Below the pieces are notes generated by a model. That model made no database searches. It was not told the DNA's origin and was given only the letters and a program-made list of their open reading frames with translations. DNA of 39,592 nucleotides, taken from NCBI GenBank assembly GCA_031266025.1, contig JAISBV010000088.1, positions 1 to 39,592 of the forward strand, given 5' to 3'. The stretch's first letter is position 1; each line of letters opens with the position of its first letter. This stretch comes from Eubacteriales Family XIII. Incertae Sedis bacterium (lineage in GTDB: Bacteria > Bacillota > Clostridia > Peptostreptococcales > Anaerovoracaceae). This document shows, one piece after another, positions 31,744-39,592 of this stretch. The position numbers and the translations under genes were made by a program.

Positions 31744-32570
31744 CGATAATCAAAATAGAGGATCTTGTATTTGAATACAGGAGGGATGACGAGTCGCCGC
31801 CGGTCAAAGCCATCGGCGGCGTAAATATAGATATAGAAGAGGGCAGCTTCACCGCCGTTATAGGCAGGAACGGTTCCGGCAAATCCACGCTTGCGAAAAA
31901 CATCAACGCTCTGCTGCTGCCGAGCGGGGGCGCCGTCTATGTGGACGGCTTCCGTACGTCGGATGAAGGAGCGCTGTGGGAGGTGCGCCGCCGGGCGGGC
32001 ATGGTGTTCCAAAATCCGGACAACCAGATCGTTTCGGCTATAATCGAAGACGATGTGGCTTTCGGCCCCGAGAACATCGGCGTAGAGTCGGATGAGATCA
32101 GACGCAGGGTGACGGATGCTCTGCGCTCCGTGGATATGTATGAAGAAAGGAAGAAGTCGCCGCATATGCTCTCGGGAGGGCAGAAGCAGCGTGTGGCTAT
32201 AGCGGGGGTCATCGCGATGCGGCCCAAATGCATCATATTCGACGAGCCTACCGCGATGCTTGATCCCGGAGGGCGGCGCGAGGTGATGGATATATTGCTG
32301 CGTTTGCACAGGGATGGCATTACGATTGTTCTGATCACGCATTTTATGGACGAGGCCGTCAAGGCGGATCGCATCGTGATAATGGATGAAGGCGAGGTTG
32401 TTCTGGACGGATCTCCCGCAGAGATTTTCTCGCGTCCGGATCGTATAAGAGCTCTGCATCTGGATGTTCCTTTGGCCGTCGATCTCTGCGACAGGCTCAG
32501 GCGCCGCGGGTATGACGTCCCGCCCGGCATCGTCGGAATTGAAGAAATGGTTGCGTATTTATGTCGATAA
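31740..32570 (+). CDS. ecfA1: Energy-coupling factor transporter ATPase EcfA1
   Basis: 276 aa, TTG start at 31740 overlapping the lipoprotein stop (TTGA); longer frames reach into that gene. Walker A GRNGSGKST (42-50), Q-loop FQNPDNQIVS, signature LSGGQKQRVAIAG, Walker B CIIFDEPTAMLDP and H-loop ITHFMDEA are all intact. With EcfA2 and EcfT it forms the shared energising module of vitamin and metal importers. It overlaps ecfA2 by 10 bp. Confidence 0.93.
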   Translation: MTIIKIEDLVFEYRRDDESPPVKAIGGVNIDIEEGSFTAVIGRNGSGKSTLAKNINALLLPSGGAVYVDGFRTSDEGALWEVRRRAGMVFQNPDNQIVSAIIEDDVAFGPENIGVESDEIRRRVTDALRSVDMYEERKKSPHMLSGGQKQRVAIAGVIAMRPKCIIFDEPTAMLDPGGRREVMDILLRLHRDGITIVLITHFMDEAVKADRIVIMDEGEVVLDGSPAEIFSRPDRIRALHLDVPLAVDLCDRLRRRGYDVPPGIVGIEEMVAYLCR

Positions 32571-33427
32571 AAGTCAAGGATCTTGTTCACGTTTACGGTG
32601 AGAAGAGTCCTTATGAAACGCCGGCTTTGGATAAGGTCAGTTTTGAGATTGCCGACGGCGAGTTCATAGGTCTTATAGGTCATACGGGTTCAGGGAAATC
32701 AACTCTCGTGCAGCATTTGAACGGGCTGCTCAAGCCTAAATCAGGGCAGGTGTTCATAGGCGACGCGGAGATCAGCGCGAAGGGCGCGAAGCTGACCGAT
32801 ATTCGCAGGAAGATCGGATTGCTGTTTCAGTATCCCGAATATCAGCTCTTCGAGGAAACCGTATACAAGGACATTGCGTTCGGCCCCGCGAATCTCGGAC
32901 TTTCCAAAGACGATACGGATGATCGCGTCAGAGAGTCTATGTCCACGGTCGGGCTCGACTTCGATACGTTCGCGCAACGTTCCCCTTTTGAGCTCTCCGG
33001 CGGACAGAAGCGCAAGGCCGTCATCGCCGGCGTGATAGCTATGCGCCCTGAAGTACTCATACTTGATGAGCCCACGGCGGGATTGGATCCGAAATCGCAG
33101 AGAGATATGCTCGACATGCTTTTGAATATAAAGGAGAGCCGGCGCGTCACAGTGATACTTATATCGCACAATATGGACGACGTCGTCCGTATCGCGGATC
33201 GCATCATTGTCTTGGAGAAGGGCAGGGTGGCGCTTGACGGGCCGCCGGCCGAAGTTTTCGCGCATGAGGAATTTCTGACGTCCATAGGCTTGGGTTTGCC
33301 TCTCGCAGCGGAGTTCATGCGCGAATTGAGAATTCGCGGCGTGGATATAGAAGGCGGGGCATTGACGGCGGACGAGGCTGAGGAATCGCTCAGCCGCTAT
33401 TTGAAAGCAAAGGAAAATGTGCGTTGA
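32561..33427 (+). CDS. ecfA2: Energy-coupling factor transporter ATPase EcfA2
   Basis: 288 aa, ATG 32561. The N-terminus with PYETPALDKVSFEI is the typical A2 insertion before the P-loop GHTGSGKST (40-48). Q-loop FQYPEYQLFE, signature LSGGQKRKAVIAG, Walker B VLILDEPTAGLDP and H-loop ISHNMDD are present. It pairs with EcfA1. Its stop overlaps the TTG start of ecfT. Confidence 0.93.
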   Translation: MSIKVKDLVHVYGEKSPYETPALDKVSFEIADGEFIGLIGHTGSGKSTLVQHLNGLLKPKSGQVFIGDAEISAKGAKLTDIRRKIGLLFQYPEYQLFEETVYKDIAFGPANLGLSKDDTDDRVRESMSTVGLDFDTFAQRSPFELSGGQKRKAVIAGVIAMRPEVLILDEPTAGLDPKSQRDMLDMLLNIKESRRVTVILISHNMDDVVRIADRIIVLEKGRVALDGPPAEVFAHEEFLTSIGLGLPLAAEFMRELRIRGVDIEGGALTADEAEESLSRYLKAKENVR

Positions 33428-34251
33428 TACGGGATATTACCATAGGACAATACTACCCGGGTGAAACTTGGGTGCACAGGCTTGATCCGAGACTGAAGAT
33501 CACAGTCACACTGATATTTATAGTCGCACTCTTCTTTGTACGCGATTTCCTCGGTTACGTCATTGCGATAGCGGCGCTCGGCGGTGTTATCGCCATATCG
33601 CGCGTACCGCTCGGCTTCATATTGCGAGGGCTCAAGGCCATATTTATCATCATCGTATTCACGTTCGCGCTGAATATGTTTTTGACTGCGGGCACGCCTT
33701 TGATCAAAATCGGATTTTTTACGGTCACGCGCGAAGGTTTGTACGGCGCCGTGTTCATGGCCCTGCGGCTCGTTCTTCTCATAATAGGTTCATCGCTTTT
33801 GACGCTCACCACGAAACCGATTAAGCTGACTGACGGTATAGAAAGTCTGCTCGGCCCGCTTCGCGTTATAGGGGTTCCCGCGCATGAGCTGGCTATGATG
33901 ATGACGATAGCGCTGCGATTCATTCCTACGCTGCTTGAGGAAACGGACAAGATCATGAAGGCTCAGATGGCGCGCGGCGCGGATTTTGAGAGCGGCAGTA
34001 TATTGCGGCGCGCGAAAAATCTGATTCCGATACTGGTACCCTTGTTTATCAGCGCTTTCAGGATAGCGCAGGATTTGGCAATGGCTATGGAAGCTCGCTG
34101 CTACCGCGGCGGCGAAGGCAGGACAAAGTTGCATGTGCTGAAATTTGAGAGCAGGGACGCGGCGGCGACGCTGCTTACGGCGCTGTTCGTTCTGCTTATA
34201 TTGTTTGAACGCGTATATTCGGACGAAATACGCGCCTTTTTGGCGCTGTAG
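33424..34251 (+). CDS. ecfT: Energy-coupling factor transmembrane protein EcfT
   Basis: 275 aa, TTG 33424 (TTGA overlap with ecfA2). The N-terminal GQYYPGETWVHRLDPRLKI motif and four to five membrane helices are typical. Two coupling motifs lie in the cytoplasmic loop: the first ARG in QMARGADFESG and a second ARCYRGGEGRT. It scaffolds EcfA1/A2 and binds substrate-specific S components, none of which is encoded here, so S subunits must be elsewhere. Confidence 0.93.
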   Translation: MIRDITIGQYYPGETWVHRLDPRLKITVTLIFIVALFFVRDFLGYVIAIAALGGVIAISRVPLGFILRGLKAIFIIIVFTFALNMFLTAGTPLIKIGFFTVTREGLYGAVFMALRLVLLIIGSSLLTLTTKPIKLTDGIESLLGPLRVIGVPAHELAMMMTIALRFIPTLLEETDKIMKAQMARGADFESGSILRRAKNLIPILVPLFISAFRIAQDLAMAMEARCYRGGEGRTKLHVLKFESRDAAATLLTALFVLLILFERVYSDEIRAFLAL

Positions 34252-34287
34252 GCGCCGATCCGGCAATTGCTTCAGAATAGTTACATA

Positions 34288-35748
34288 CTATCGCGCCGTC
34301 CTCCAATAGGACGGCGTTAAAAGTATGAGAACAGTAAAAAATTCCAAACGCCCCGCGATCATCAAGAACGACAGCAATAACCTTGCGGGACGCGAAAATA
34401 TCATATAATTGGCGGAGCAGTCAAGCTCCCCGAAGCCGAGTCCCGTGTTTGACAGCATGGCGGCGACGGCGCTGAATGTGGTAGCGACGTCTTTGCCGTC
34501 GAGCGACAGGAGCAGTGAACCGGCAAACGTCAGCAGCAGATACATGAGTATGAACGCGGTTATGCCGGACACGTTTTCAGCCGAAACAGGCTTGTTTGAC
34601 AGCTTTACGGCCACGACAGACCGAGGGTGAAGCCGTTTGTGAAAGCTTCGCTGTATCAGCTTGAACAGAATCTGCACGCGAACGATTTTAATTCCGCCCG
34701 CCGTGGACGACGAGCAGCCGCCTATGATCATGAGAAAGAAGAGCAGCCTGCGGCAGATCGCCGGCCAATCGGCGTAGTCCGCGTGAATGTAACCGGACGT
34801 CGTGATGAACGCCGAAACCTGCAAAAATGCGGACTTGAAGCATACGGCCAATGATTCGTAGGCGCCGGTTAATTTCAGGCAGAGACCTATGAACGCGACG
34901 CTGCCCGCGATAAAGAAGAAAAAAGCTCTGAGCTCGGATTCCCCGAAGAAGTTTTTCCATCTGCGCCGGACTAATTCGCCGTACAGCACGAAATTAATCG
35001 AAGACAGTATGCAGAAGAACGCGATCACGCACGCGCAGTATGTGCTGAGACCCATCACGCCGTCGTCATAATCTGACAAACCTCCTGTGCTTACGCTTCC
35101 GAATGTATGTATGACCGCGTCATAGCCATTCATTCCGCCGCCGAGCAGAAGCAGAAATTCCGTCACGGAAAAGACGATATAAGTTATGTAGAGAAATTTT
35201 GCGTTATCCGATATGCGCGTCGTTACCTTGTCGAGCGTAGGCCCCGGCGTTTCCGCCTTGGCTATATTCAGCGCGCCTATGCCGAGGGCGGGCAGTATAG
35301 ATATAGCGAATACCAATATGCCCATGCCGCCGAGCCAATGCGACAGTGAGCGCCAGAATATAAGGCCTCTCGGGATATCCGAGAGATTTATGAGCAGCGT
35401 GGCGCCCGTAGTGCTGAAGCCGGCTGCGGATTCGAAGAAGGCGTCGATATAATTCGGGATTACGCCGGAAATCATATATGGCAGCGCGCCGAGCGCGGAC
35501 GCCAAAGTCCAGCACAGCGCGACGACGAATATGCCTTCGCGCATACGCAGCGAGCTTGAAAACGGTTTTGTCGCCCACAGCAATACGCCGCCCGCAAGCG
35601 TTTGCGGGAGTATGGACAGGATGAAGGCGCGCGCCATGTCACTCTCGTGAAGCAGCAGCGATACGACAAGCGCCGGCAGCATGGCCGCAGACAAGAGCAG
35701 GATTATTACGCCTGTTATTTTCACTACAACCTGAACATTAAACTTCAT
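34288..35748 (-). CDS. trkH: TrkH/KtrB family potassium uptake channel subunit, copy A
   Basis: 486 aa, ATG 35748, no clear ribosome binding site; the upstream paralogue stops 9 bp before. Four repeated membrane-pore-membrane units carry selectivity-filter-like loops: AAGFSTTGATLL, GSVSTGGLSDY, SAFITTSGYIHADY and AAMLSNTGLGFGE. The layout matches TrkH. The last codons contain a GC hairpin (CGCCGTCC/GGACGGCG near 34293-34316), which could help termination. It works with a TrkA gating ring, encoded first in this operon. Confidence 0.92.
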   Translation of the reverse strand: MKFNVQVVVKITGVIILLLSAAMLPALVVSLLLHESDMARAFILSILPQTLAGGVLLWATKPFSSSLRMREGIFVVALCWTLASALGALPYMISGVIPNYIDAFFESAAGFSTTGATLLINLSDIPRGLIFWRSLSHWLGGMGILVFAISILPALGIGALNIAKAETPGPTLDKVTTRISDNAKFLYITYIVFSVTEFLLLLGGGMNGYDAVIHTFGSVSTGGLSDYDDGVMGLSTYCACVIAFFCILSSINFVLYGELVRRRWKNFFGESELRAFFFFIAGSVAFIGLCLKLTGAYESLAVCFKSAFLQVSAFITTSGYIHADYADWPAICRRLLFFLMIIGGCSSSTAGGIKIVRVQILFKLIQRSFHKRLHPRSVVAVKLSNKPVSAENVSGITAFILMYLLLTFAGSLLLSLDGKDVATTFSAVAAMLSNTGLGFGELDCSANYMIFSRPARLLLSFLMIAGRLEFFTVLILLTPSYWRTAR

Positions 35749-35757
35749 GTTATTATA

Positions 35758-37215
35758 CTAATCGTTCTTCCAGTAGCGCGGCGTGAACAGTACGAGCATG
35801 CTCGTGAATTCTAAGCGCCCAAGTATCATCAAAAATCCGAAAAACAATTTTACGGGCGCTCCGTACACGGCCCACGCCGCCGAAGCGAGTTCCGGATGCA
35901 AGACCGCCATACCGGGGCCGGCGTTGCTCATGCACGCAAGCACGCCGAATACGGACGCGGCGGATTCTCCGCCGGCGCCGTCAGCCGATACAATCAGCGT
36001 TGCTGCGGCGAACACCGCTATATACAGCATTCCGTGCGCGGCTATAGCGCTTGCCGTATCTGCGGGTACGGCCCTGCCGTCGAATTTGACGGGAAGTACG
36101 GCGTTCGGGTGCAACCTTACGGATATATTCCTTTGCAGCAGCCTGAGCAGTATGACGATCCTGCTGACCTTTAGTCCGCCTGTCGCCGAAACGGCGCAGC
36201 CGCCTGTGATCATAAGGCATAACAAGGATATTTTACAAAAAGACGGCCACGAGTAAACGCCGGCGCCGTGAAAGCCCGTTGTGCTTATGGCGGACGCTGT
36301 TTCAAAAAACGCATTACCAAAGTTTTGCGGCGCGCGCGCGACTGAGGACGTCGAAAGCAGGTCGAGACCGATGAGGACGGTTGCGGCGCAGAATATGAAC
36401 AGAAACCGGCGCAGCTCTTCGTCCTGTGCGCGTGTATCCGCTCTGCGCGTTTGAAAGCGGCGAAAGAACATAAAATTGACTGCGGCAAGCAGCATGAAAG
36501 CGCTGAGTATGCCTTTGGCCGCAGACGTGATCTCTTCGAGACCGCCTGCGCCGGAAAAACCGCAGGTAGAAACAGTGCCGAGCGCGACGATAAGCGCGTC
36601 GAACGGTTTTGTCCGCGCGGCGGCAAGCAGCAGAACGAGCAGCAGTGTAACGCCCGCGTACGCGGCGCAGAACCGAGCGGCGGCGGCGCGCTTTCGCGCG
36701 GGCGTTCGTTCGGCCCTGCCGGGCAGGGTTTCGGCGCGCATGGTCGCGCCGAGCGCAGCCGTCAAAAAGGCCGATATCTCAAGGCCGCCCATCCAACCCG
36801 TCGCGGCGCGCCACAGAACGATGCTTTGCGGCAGATCCGAGAGCCTGTCCAGAACAGTGAGCCCTGTTGTTGTAAAGCCCGAAACCGATTCAAACACGGC
36901 GTCCGCCGCCCCCGCGACGCCGCAGATTATATACGGAAGTCCGCCCAAAACGGACGACGTAAGCCACCAAACGCATACGGTCAACATGGCGTCGCGCGGT
37001 TTAAGCTCGGGCGCGGGCGCGGCGTTCGGAACCCGAGCAAACAGCGCGAACGCACCCGCGACGAGAAGAGACGCCGCGGCGCACAGCGCTAACCCGCCCG
37101 CTTCGCTATACTCTCGAAAGCACAGCGAAACAGGCGTGACAAGGATCATCGCGACTCCGGTCAAAGCGCCCGACGCGCTGATTGTCCGCGCGACTGCAAG
37201 ATAGTTGATGCTCAT
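35758..37215 (-). CDS. trkH: TrkH/KtrB family potassium uptake channel subunit, copy B
   Basis: 485 aa, ATG 37215, 1 bp after the trkA stop. Filter loops are VSGFTTTGLTVL, GTVSTCGFSGAGG, ASAISTTGFHGAG and ACMSNAGPGMAV. The fourth has AGPGM where copy A has TGLGF, so its filter is less standard. It is more Ala-rich and higher in GC than copy A, consistent with an old duplication rather than a fresh one. Both may share the same TrkA or form a heterodimer. Confidence 0.9.
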   Translation of the reverse strand: MSINYLAVARTISASGALTGVAMILVTPVSLCFREYSEAGGLALCAAASLLVAGAFALFARVPNAAPAPELKPRDAMLTVCVWWLTSSVLGGLPYIICGVAGAADAVFESVSGFTTTGLTVLDRLSDLPQSIVLWRAATGWMGGLEISAFLTAALGATMRAETLPGRAERTPARKRAAAARFCAAYAGVTLLLVLLLAAARTKPFDALIVALGTVSTCGFSGAGGLEEITSAAKGILSAFMLLAAVNFMFFRRFQTRRADTRAQDEELRRFLFIFCAATVLIGLDLLSTSSVARAPQNFGNAFFETASAISTTGFHGAGVYSWPSFCKISLLCLMITGGCAVSATGGLKVSRIVILLRLLQRNISVRLHPNAVLPVKFDGRAVPADTASAIAAHGMLYIAVFAAATLIVSADGAGGESAASVFGVLACMSNAGPGMAVLHPELASAAWAVYGAPVKLFFGFLMILGRLEFTSMLVLFTPRYWKND

Positions 37216-37216
37216 A

Positions 37217-38578
37217 TTATCTGAAAAGCCCCTTTCGGAACCTGAGCAGCTTTTCGAGGTCGTTAACCTCCGAAAGCAGACAGAAGATGAGCACGCGATC
37301 CCCTTCCTCGATCTCCGTATCTCCCGTCGGAATTATGACGTTGTTGCCCCGGTGAATTGACGCTATAATGAGATCGTTCGGCAAGCCGAGTTCGGATATG
37401 GGCTTGTCGGCCAACATCATATTCTCGTCGGCTATAAATTCTATCAGCTCCGCCTGCCCTTGAATAAGCTTCGAAAGAACGATGAGTTCGGAGCCCTGTA
37501 TAATCCTGAGCATGTAGCCCGCAGATATGTCCACAGGGTTCATGACCATATCTATACCCATGCTTTCTATGAGCCCGTAATAGCTCTCGCGGCTTATCTT
37601 CGCTATTACGTCCTCAACGCCCCGCTGTTTTGCCATAAGCGCCAACAGTAAATTTTCCTCGTCGTAGCCCGTCGCGGAGACAAAAGCGTCCGTTTCTCCG
37701 AAGCCCTCATCTTCAAGGAGCGTGATATCCGTCGCGTCGCCGTGCAGTATCAACACGTTTTCGAGATTTGCCGACAGATACTGACAGCGCTGCCTGTCGG
37801 TCTCGATGATCTTTACGGCTATTCCGAAATCGGACAGCAACCTTGCGAGGTAGAGCCCAACCTTGCCGCCGCCGGCTATCATCACCTTGCGGATATCCGT
37901 GTATTTCCCTTTCTCGTGGACTTTCTTGTTCAGGTGGCGGATCAAATCCCTGTCGCCTACCATGTACAGGACGTCCTCCTCTAAAACGACGACGTCGCCG
38001 TGAGGTATTATAACCTTGCCGTTTCGTGAAATAGCCACGACTATGGCGTGTCCTATCATAGAAGGTATGTCGCGGATGGGCTTGCCTATAATGTCGGGCA
38101 GCCTTTCGCTCATAAATTCGATCATCGCGGTCTTGCCCGTCGAGATAACGCCGTTGCTTATCGAATATTTCTCGACTAAATACTTGTATATTTCCTGTGT
38201 GACGGCAAATTCCGGATTTACAAGAAAATCTATATGCATGCTCTCTTTTATAAAATCCTGCTGTCCGGAGTGTTCGGGATCCCTGATGCGCGCAATAACC
38301 TTGCCGCATCCGAGCCTTTTGGCGAACGCCGCTATAACGATATTCTTTTCGTCGCGATCCGTGGTCGCGATCAAAAAATCGAATGTGCCTATATCAAGGC
38401 TTCGCAGCAATGATATCTGCTTCGCGTTACCCTCCACCGTCATGATGTCGAAGACAGCGCTCAGTTTTTGCAGTATATCATTGTCCTTATCAATAACGGT
38501 AACGGAGTGGTCGCCGCTCAGCAGCATCTCCGTAATTTTTATGCCGAGCTTCCCCGCGCCGGCTACGGCAATCTTCAT
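37217..38578 (-). CDS. trkA: Trk system NAD-binding regulatory protein TrkA (two RCK domains)
   Basis: 453 aa, ATG 38578 (MKIAVAGAGKLGIKITEM), with AAAGGA upstream; a longer frame has no family match. It has two RCK_N Rossmann domains with glycine motifs GAGKLG (7-12) and GGGKVG in the second half, each followed by a TrkA_C domain (IGKPIRDIPSM and LADKPISELGLPND). This full-length double form is the E. coli-type TrkA gating ring, which binds NAD(H) and ATP/ADP. It leads the leftward operon with two TrkH genes. Confidence 0.95.
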   Translation of the reverse strand: MKIAVAGAGKLGIKITEMLLSGDHSVTVIDKDNDILQKLSAVFDIMTVEGNAKQISLLRSLDIGTFDFLIATTDRDEKNIVIAAFAKRLGCGKVIARIRDPEHSGQQDFIKESMHIDFLVNPEFAVTQEIYKYLVEKYSISNGVISTGKTAMIEFMSERLPDIIGKPIRDIPSMIGHAIVVAISRNGKVIIPHGDVVVLEEDVLYMVGDRDLIRHLNKKVHEKGKYTDIRKVMIAGGGKVGLYLARLLSDFGIAVKIIETDRQRCQYLSANLENVLILHGDATDITLLEDEGFGETDAFVSATGYDEENLLLALMAKQRGVEDVIAKISRESYYGLIESMGIDMVMNPVDISAGYMLRIIQGSELIVLSKLIQGQAELIEFIADENMMLADKPISELGLPNDLIIASIHRGNNVIIPTGDTEIEEGDRVLIFCLLSEVNDLEKLLRFRKGLFR

Positions 38579-38650
38579 AATGAATTGCGTCCTTTTTAAA
38601 AATATGTTAAAATAATAACGAGGCTTAAAATGTTTCCCGTCTCGTTGAAA

Positions 38651-38700
38651 CGCACGGATGTAAGAAAAATTTCTACATTCGAAATTTTTCTGCCGATGCG
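38651..38700 (-). promoter_or_regulatory. Long hairpin in the trkA leader
   Basis: AGAAAAATTTC (38663-38673) and GAAATTTTTCT (38681-38691) pair perfectly, and the outer CGCACGG and CGATGCG parts continue the stem imperfectly. A second short stem (AACGAG/CTCGTT) lies nearer trkA. It sits in the divergent gap (38579-38793) and may be a leader RNA structure or an operator. I find no known riboswitch consensus. Confidence 0.5.
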
Positions 38701-38793
38701 TTATAACAGTATTCGACATATTGCGATATACGGGTATTGTATCATAAGTCCGGAAGAATAACAAATGTGTTAGGAGCGGAAAGGGCGGCGTTA

Positions 38794-39429
38794 ATGGAAA
38801 TAAAGCGGTTGGTGGGCGGAAATCTCGAAAGCAACGGGTATATAATCAGCAATAAAGGCGGACATTTCTGTTATATCGTCGATCCCGGCTATAACGGAGA
38901 GCGTTTTTTGCGTGAAAGTTCGGACGCCGGTCTGCAAATTTTGGGCATATTGCTGACGCATCACCACTATGATCATGTCGGCGGCGTACAGAAGATCAAA
39001 GCCTCTGCGGATTGCCCCGTGTACATTCACAGGGACGACGCGGACATGTACAAAGGAAAAGCGGATGTGCTGCTGTCGGGCGGCGAGAGTCTGACGCTCC
39101 AAGGCGAGGATATCACCGTATTGCACACGCCCGGACATACGCGCGGAAGCGTATGCTTCTATTCGGAAAAAAGCAAAGTCTGCTTCACGGGCGATACCGT
39201 ATTCAACGTGGATCTCGGCAGAAGCGATCTTGGCGACGGCTCCGCGACCGCACTTGAGCGCTCCGTGCGCGAAACGGTCAGCCTGTGGCCCGGCGACGTG
39301 ATGATCTATCCGGGGCACGGCGACCCCTGCAATATGAAATTCGTACGCGTCCATAACGGCGAATACCTTGAGATCATGGGAGAATGGGATCGCTATAAGC
39401 CGTGGAACGGAGGAAGTTTTATACTGTGA
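38794..39429 (+). CDS. MBL-fold metallohydrolase, glyoxalase II-like
   Basis: 211 aa, ATG 38794 after AGGAGCGGAAAGGGCGG. The metal motif is H56-X-H58-X-D60-H61 (THHHYDHVGG). Further ligands are in HTPGHTRGS, FTGDTVF and YPGHGDP. This is the compact hydroxyacylglutathione-hydrolase-like group common in Clostridia and probably cleaves a thioester or a similar bond. It is divergent from trkA and followed by a repeat region. Confidence 0.9.
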   Translation: MEIKRLVGGNLESNGYIISNKGGHFCYIVDPGYNGERFLRESSDAGLQILGILLTHHHYDHVGGVQKIKASADCPVYIHRDDADMYKGKADVLLSGGESLTLQGEDITVLHTPGHTRGSVCFYSEKSKVCFTGDTVFNVDLGRSDLGDGSATALERSVRETVSLWPGDVMIYPGHGDPCNMKFVRVHNGEYLEIMGEWDRYKPWNGGSFIL

Positions 39430-39435
39430 CGGATA

Positions 39436-39592
39436 GTAACTACTCAAACCCCGCGCCATTTTTACCCATCTCAGAACCTGCCGTCGGTTATTGTCCTCCT
39501 CACGTAGCTCTAAGTACGTTCCGGGGGCCAAAACCGCCGGCAGAACCCGATCTGAACACGCGTGCCCGGAGCTTGCGACAGGGTAAAACTGA
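39436..39592 (-). repeat. Dispersed repeat leading into a structured non-coding edge
   Basis: 39436-39464 is the inverted match of 18686-18714 (28 of 29). Beyond it, several pairings are visible: CTGCCGTCGGTT (near 39480) with AACCGCCGGCAG (near 39533), and ACGTA/TACGT arms near 39500-39515. TACCC (near 39463) and GGGTA (near 39583) could close the outer stem. No open frame is seen. It may be a structured RNA or the end of a mobile repeat cut by the window edge. Confidence 0.5.

Noticed and set aside
34293-34316. Terminator between ecfT and trkH (CGCCGTCC/GGACGGCG)
   Set aside because: The hairpin lies inside the last codons of the leftward trkH gene and has no T-tract on either strand; it is mentioned only as a possible aid to termination.
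38579-38760. ydaO-type (c-di-AMP) riboswitch upstream of trkA
   Set aside because: The leader contains hairpins but I see none of the family's conserved core segments, and it seems too short.

Overview
The window looks like chromosomal DNA of a strictly anaerobic, Gram-positive-type bacterium, most likely a member of Clostridia (Bacillota) with a GC content a little above 50%. This is inferred from strong GGAGG-type ribosome binding sites, frequent TTG/GTG starts, lipobox-type substrate-binding lipoproteins, an EcfA-EcfA'-EcfT module, and several oxygen-sensitive enzyme families (glycyl-radical-type enzymes, a radical SAM activase, and an ATP-dependent aryl-CoA reductase-like complex). There are no rRNA, tRNA, CRISPR, phage or transposase genes.

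Left block, 1-11840, read leftward. A partial DUF1330 gene at the edge is followed by a MITE-like palindrome. Next comes a long run of leftward genes. In transcription order they are: a metal-dependent amidohydrolase, a TRAP transporter (DctP, DctQ, DctM), a family I CoA-transferase, a UroD/MtaA-like methyltransferase, and four subunits matching the size pattern and motifs of a Bzd-type class I benzoyl-CoA reductase (439, 292, 377 and 254 aa). This reads as uptake of an organic acid, activation to a CoA thioester and ATP-driven low-potential reduction. The substrate cannot be read from sequence.

Centre, 11841-13944. A LysR regulator sits between the two divergent gene blocks. Its upstream region carries two copies of a 24-bp near-palindrome in inverted orientation, which are candidate operators. 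Its downstream region carries tandem repeats, a long hairpin and a promoter for the rightward block.

Right catabolic block, 13945-29431, read rightward. It holds a His-rich LVIVD-type beta-propeller protein, a glycyl-radical-enzyme (GRE) activase, two tandem 791-aa GRE-family proteins, two VOC/glyoxalase-fold proteins, a zinc alcohol dehydrogenase, a BMP-type ABC importer (lipoprotein, double ATPase, two permeases) and a short Old-Yellow-Enzyme-type reductase, closed by a clear terminator. The outstanding observation is that both GRE homologues keep the active-site Cys (Cys434) but have Thr (codon ACG) in place of the glycyl-radical Gly (Thr766, in RVATYSAYF instead of RVxGY). They also lack the Glu that usually follows the Cys in GRE eliminases. 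The activase next to them keeps its CX3CX2C motif but has unusual surrounding residues. This suggests a GRE-like pair with a non-glycyl radical, a radical supplied in trans, or a non-radical activity.

Right end, 29480-39592. These look like ordinary chromosomal genes: an SPFH membrane protein with a small ribbon-helix-helix partner and a promoter overlapped by TGATATCA palindromes, a lipoprotein with EcfA1, EcfA2 and EcfT, a potassium uptake cluster (two TrkH, one TrkA), and an MBL-fold hydrolase. A dispersed repeat with the core GGGGTTTGAG(T/C)AGTTAC occurs near 4.8 kb, 18.7 kb and 39.45 kb; the last copy leads into a structured, non-coding right edge.
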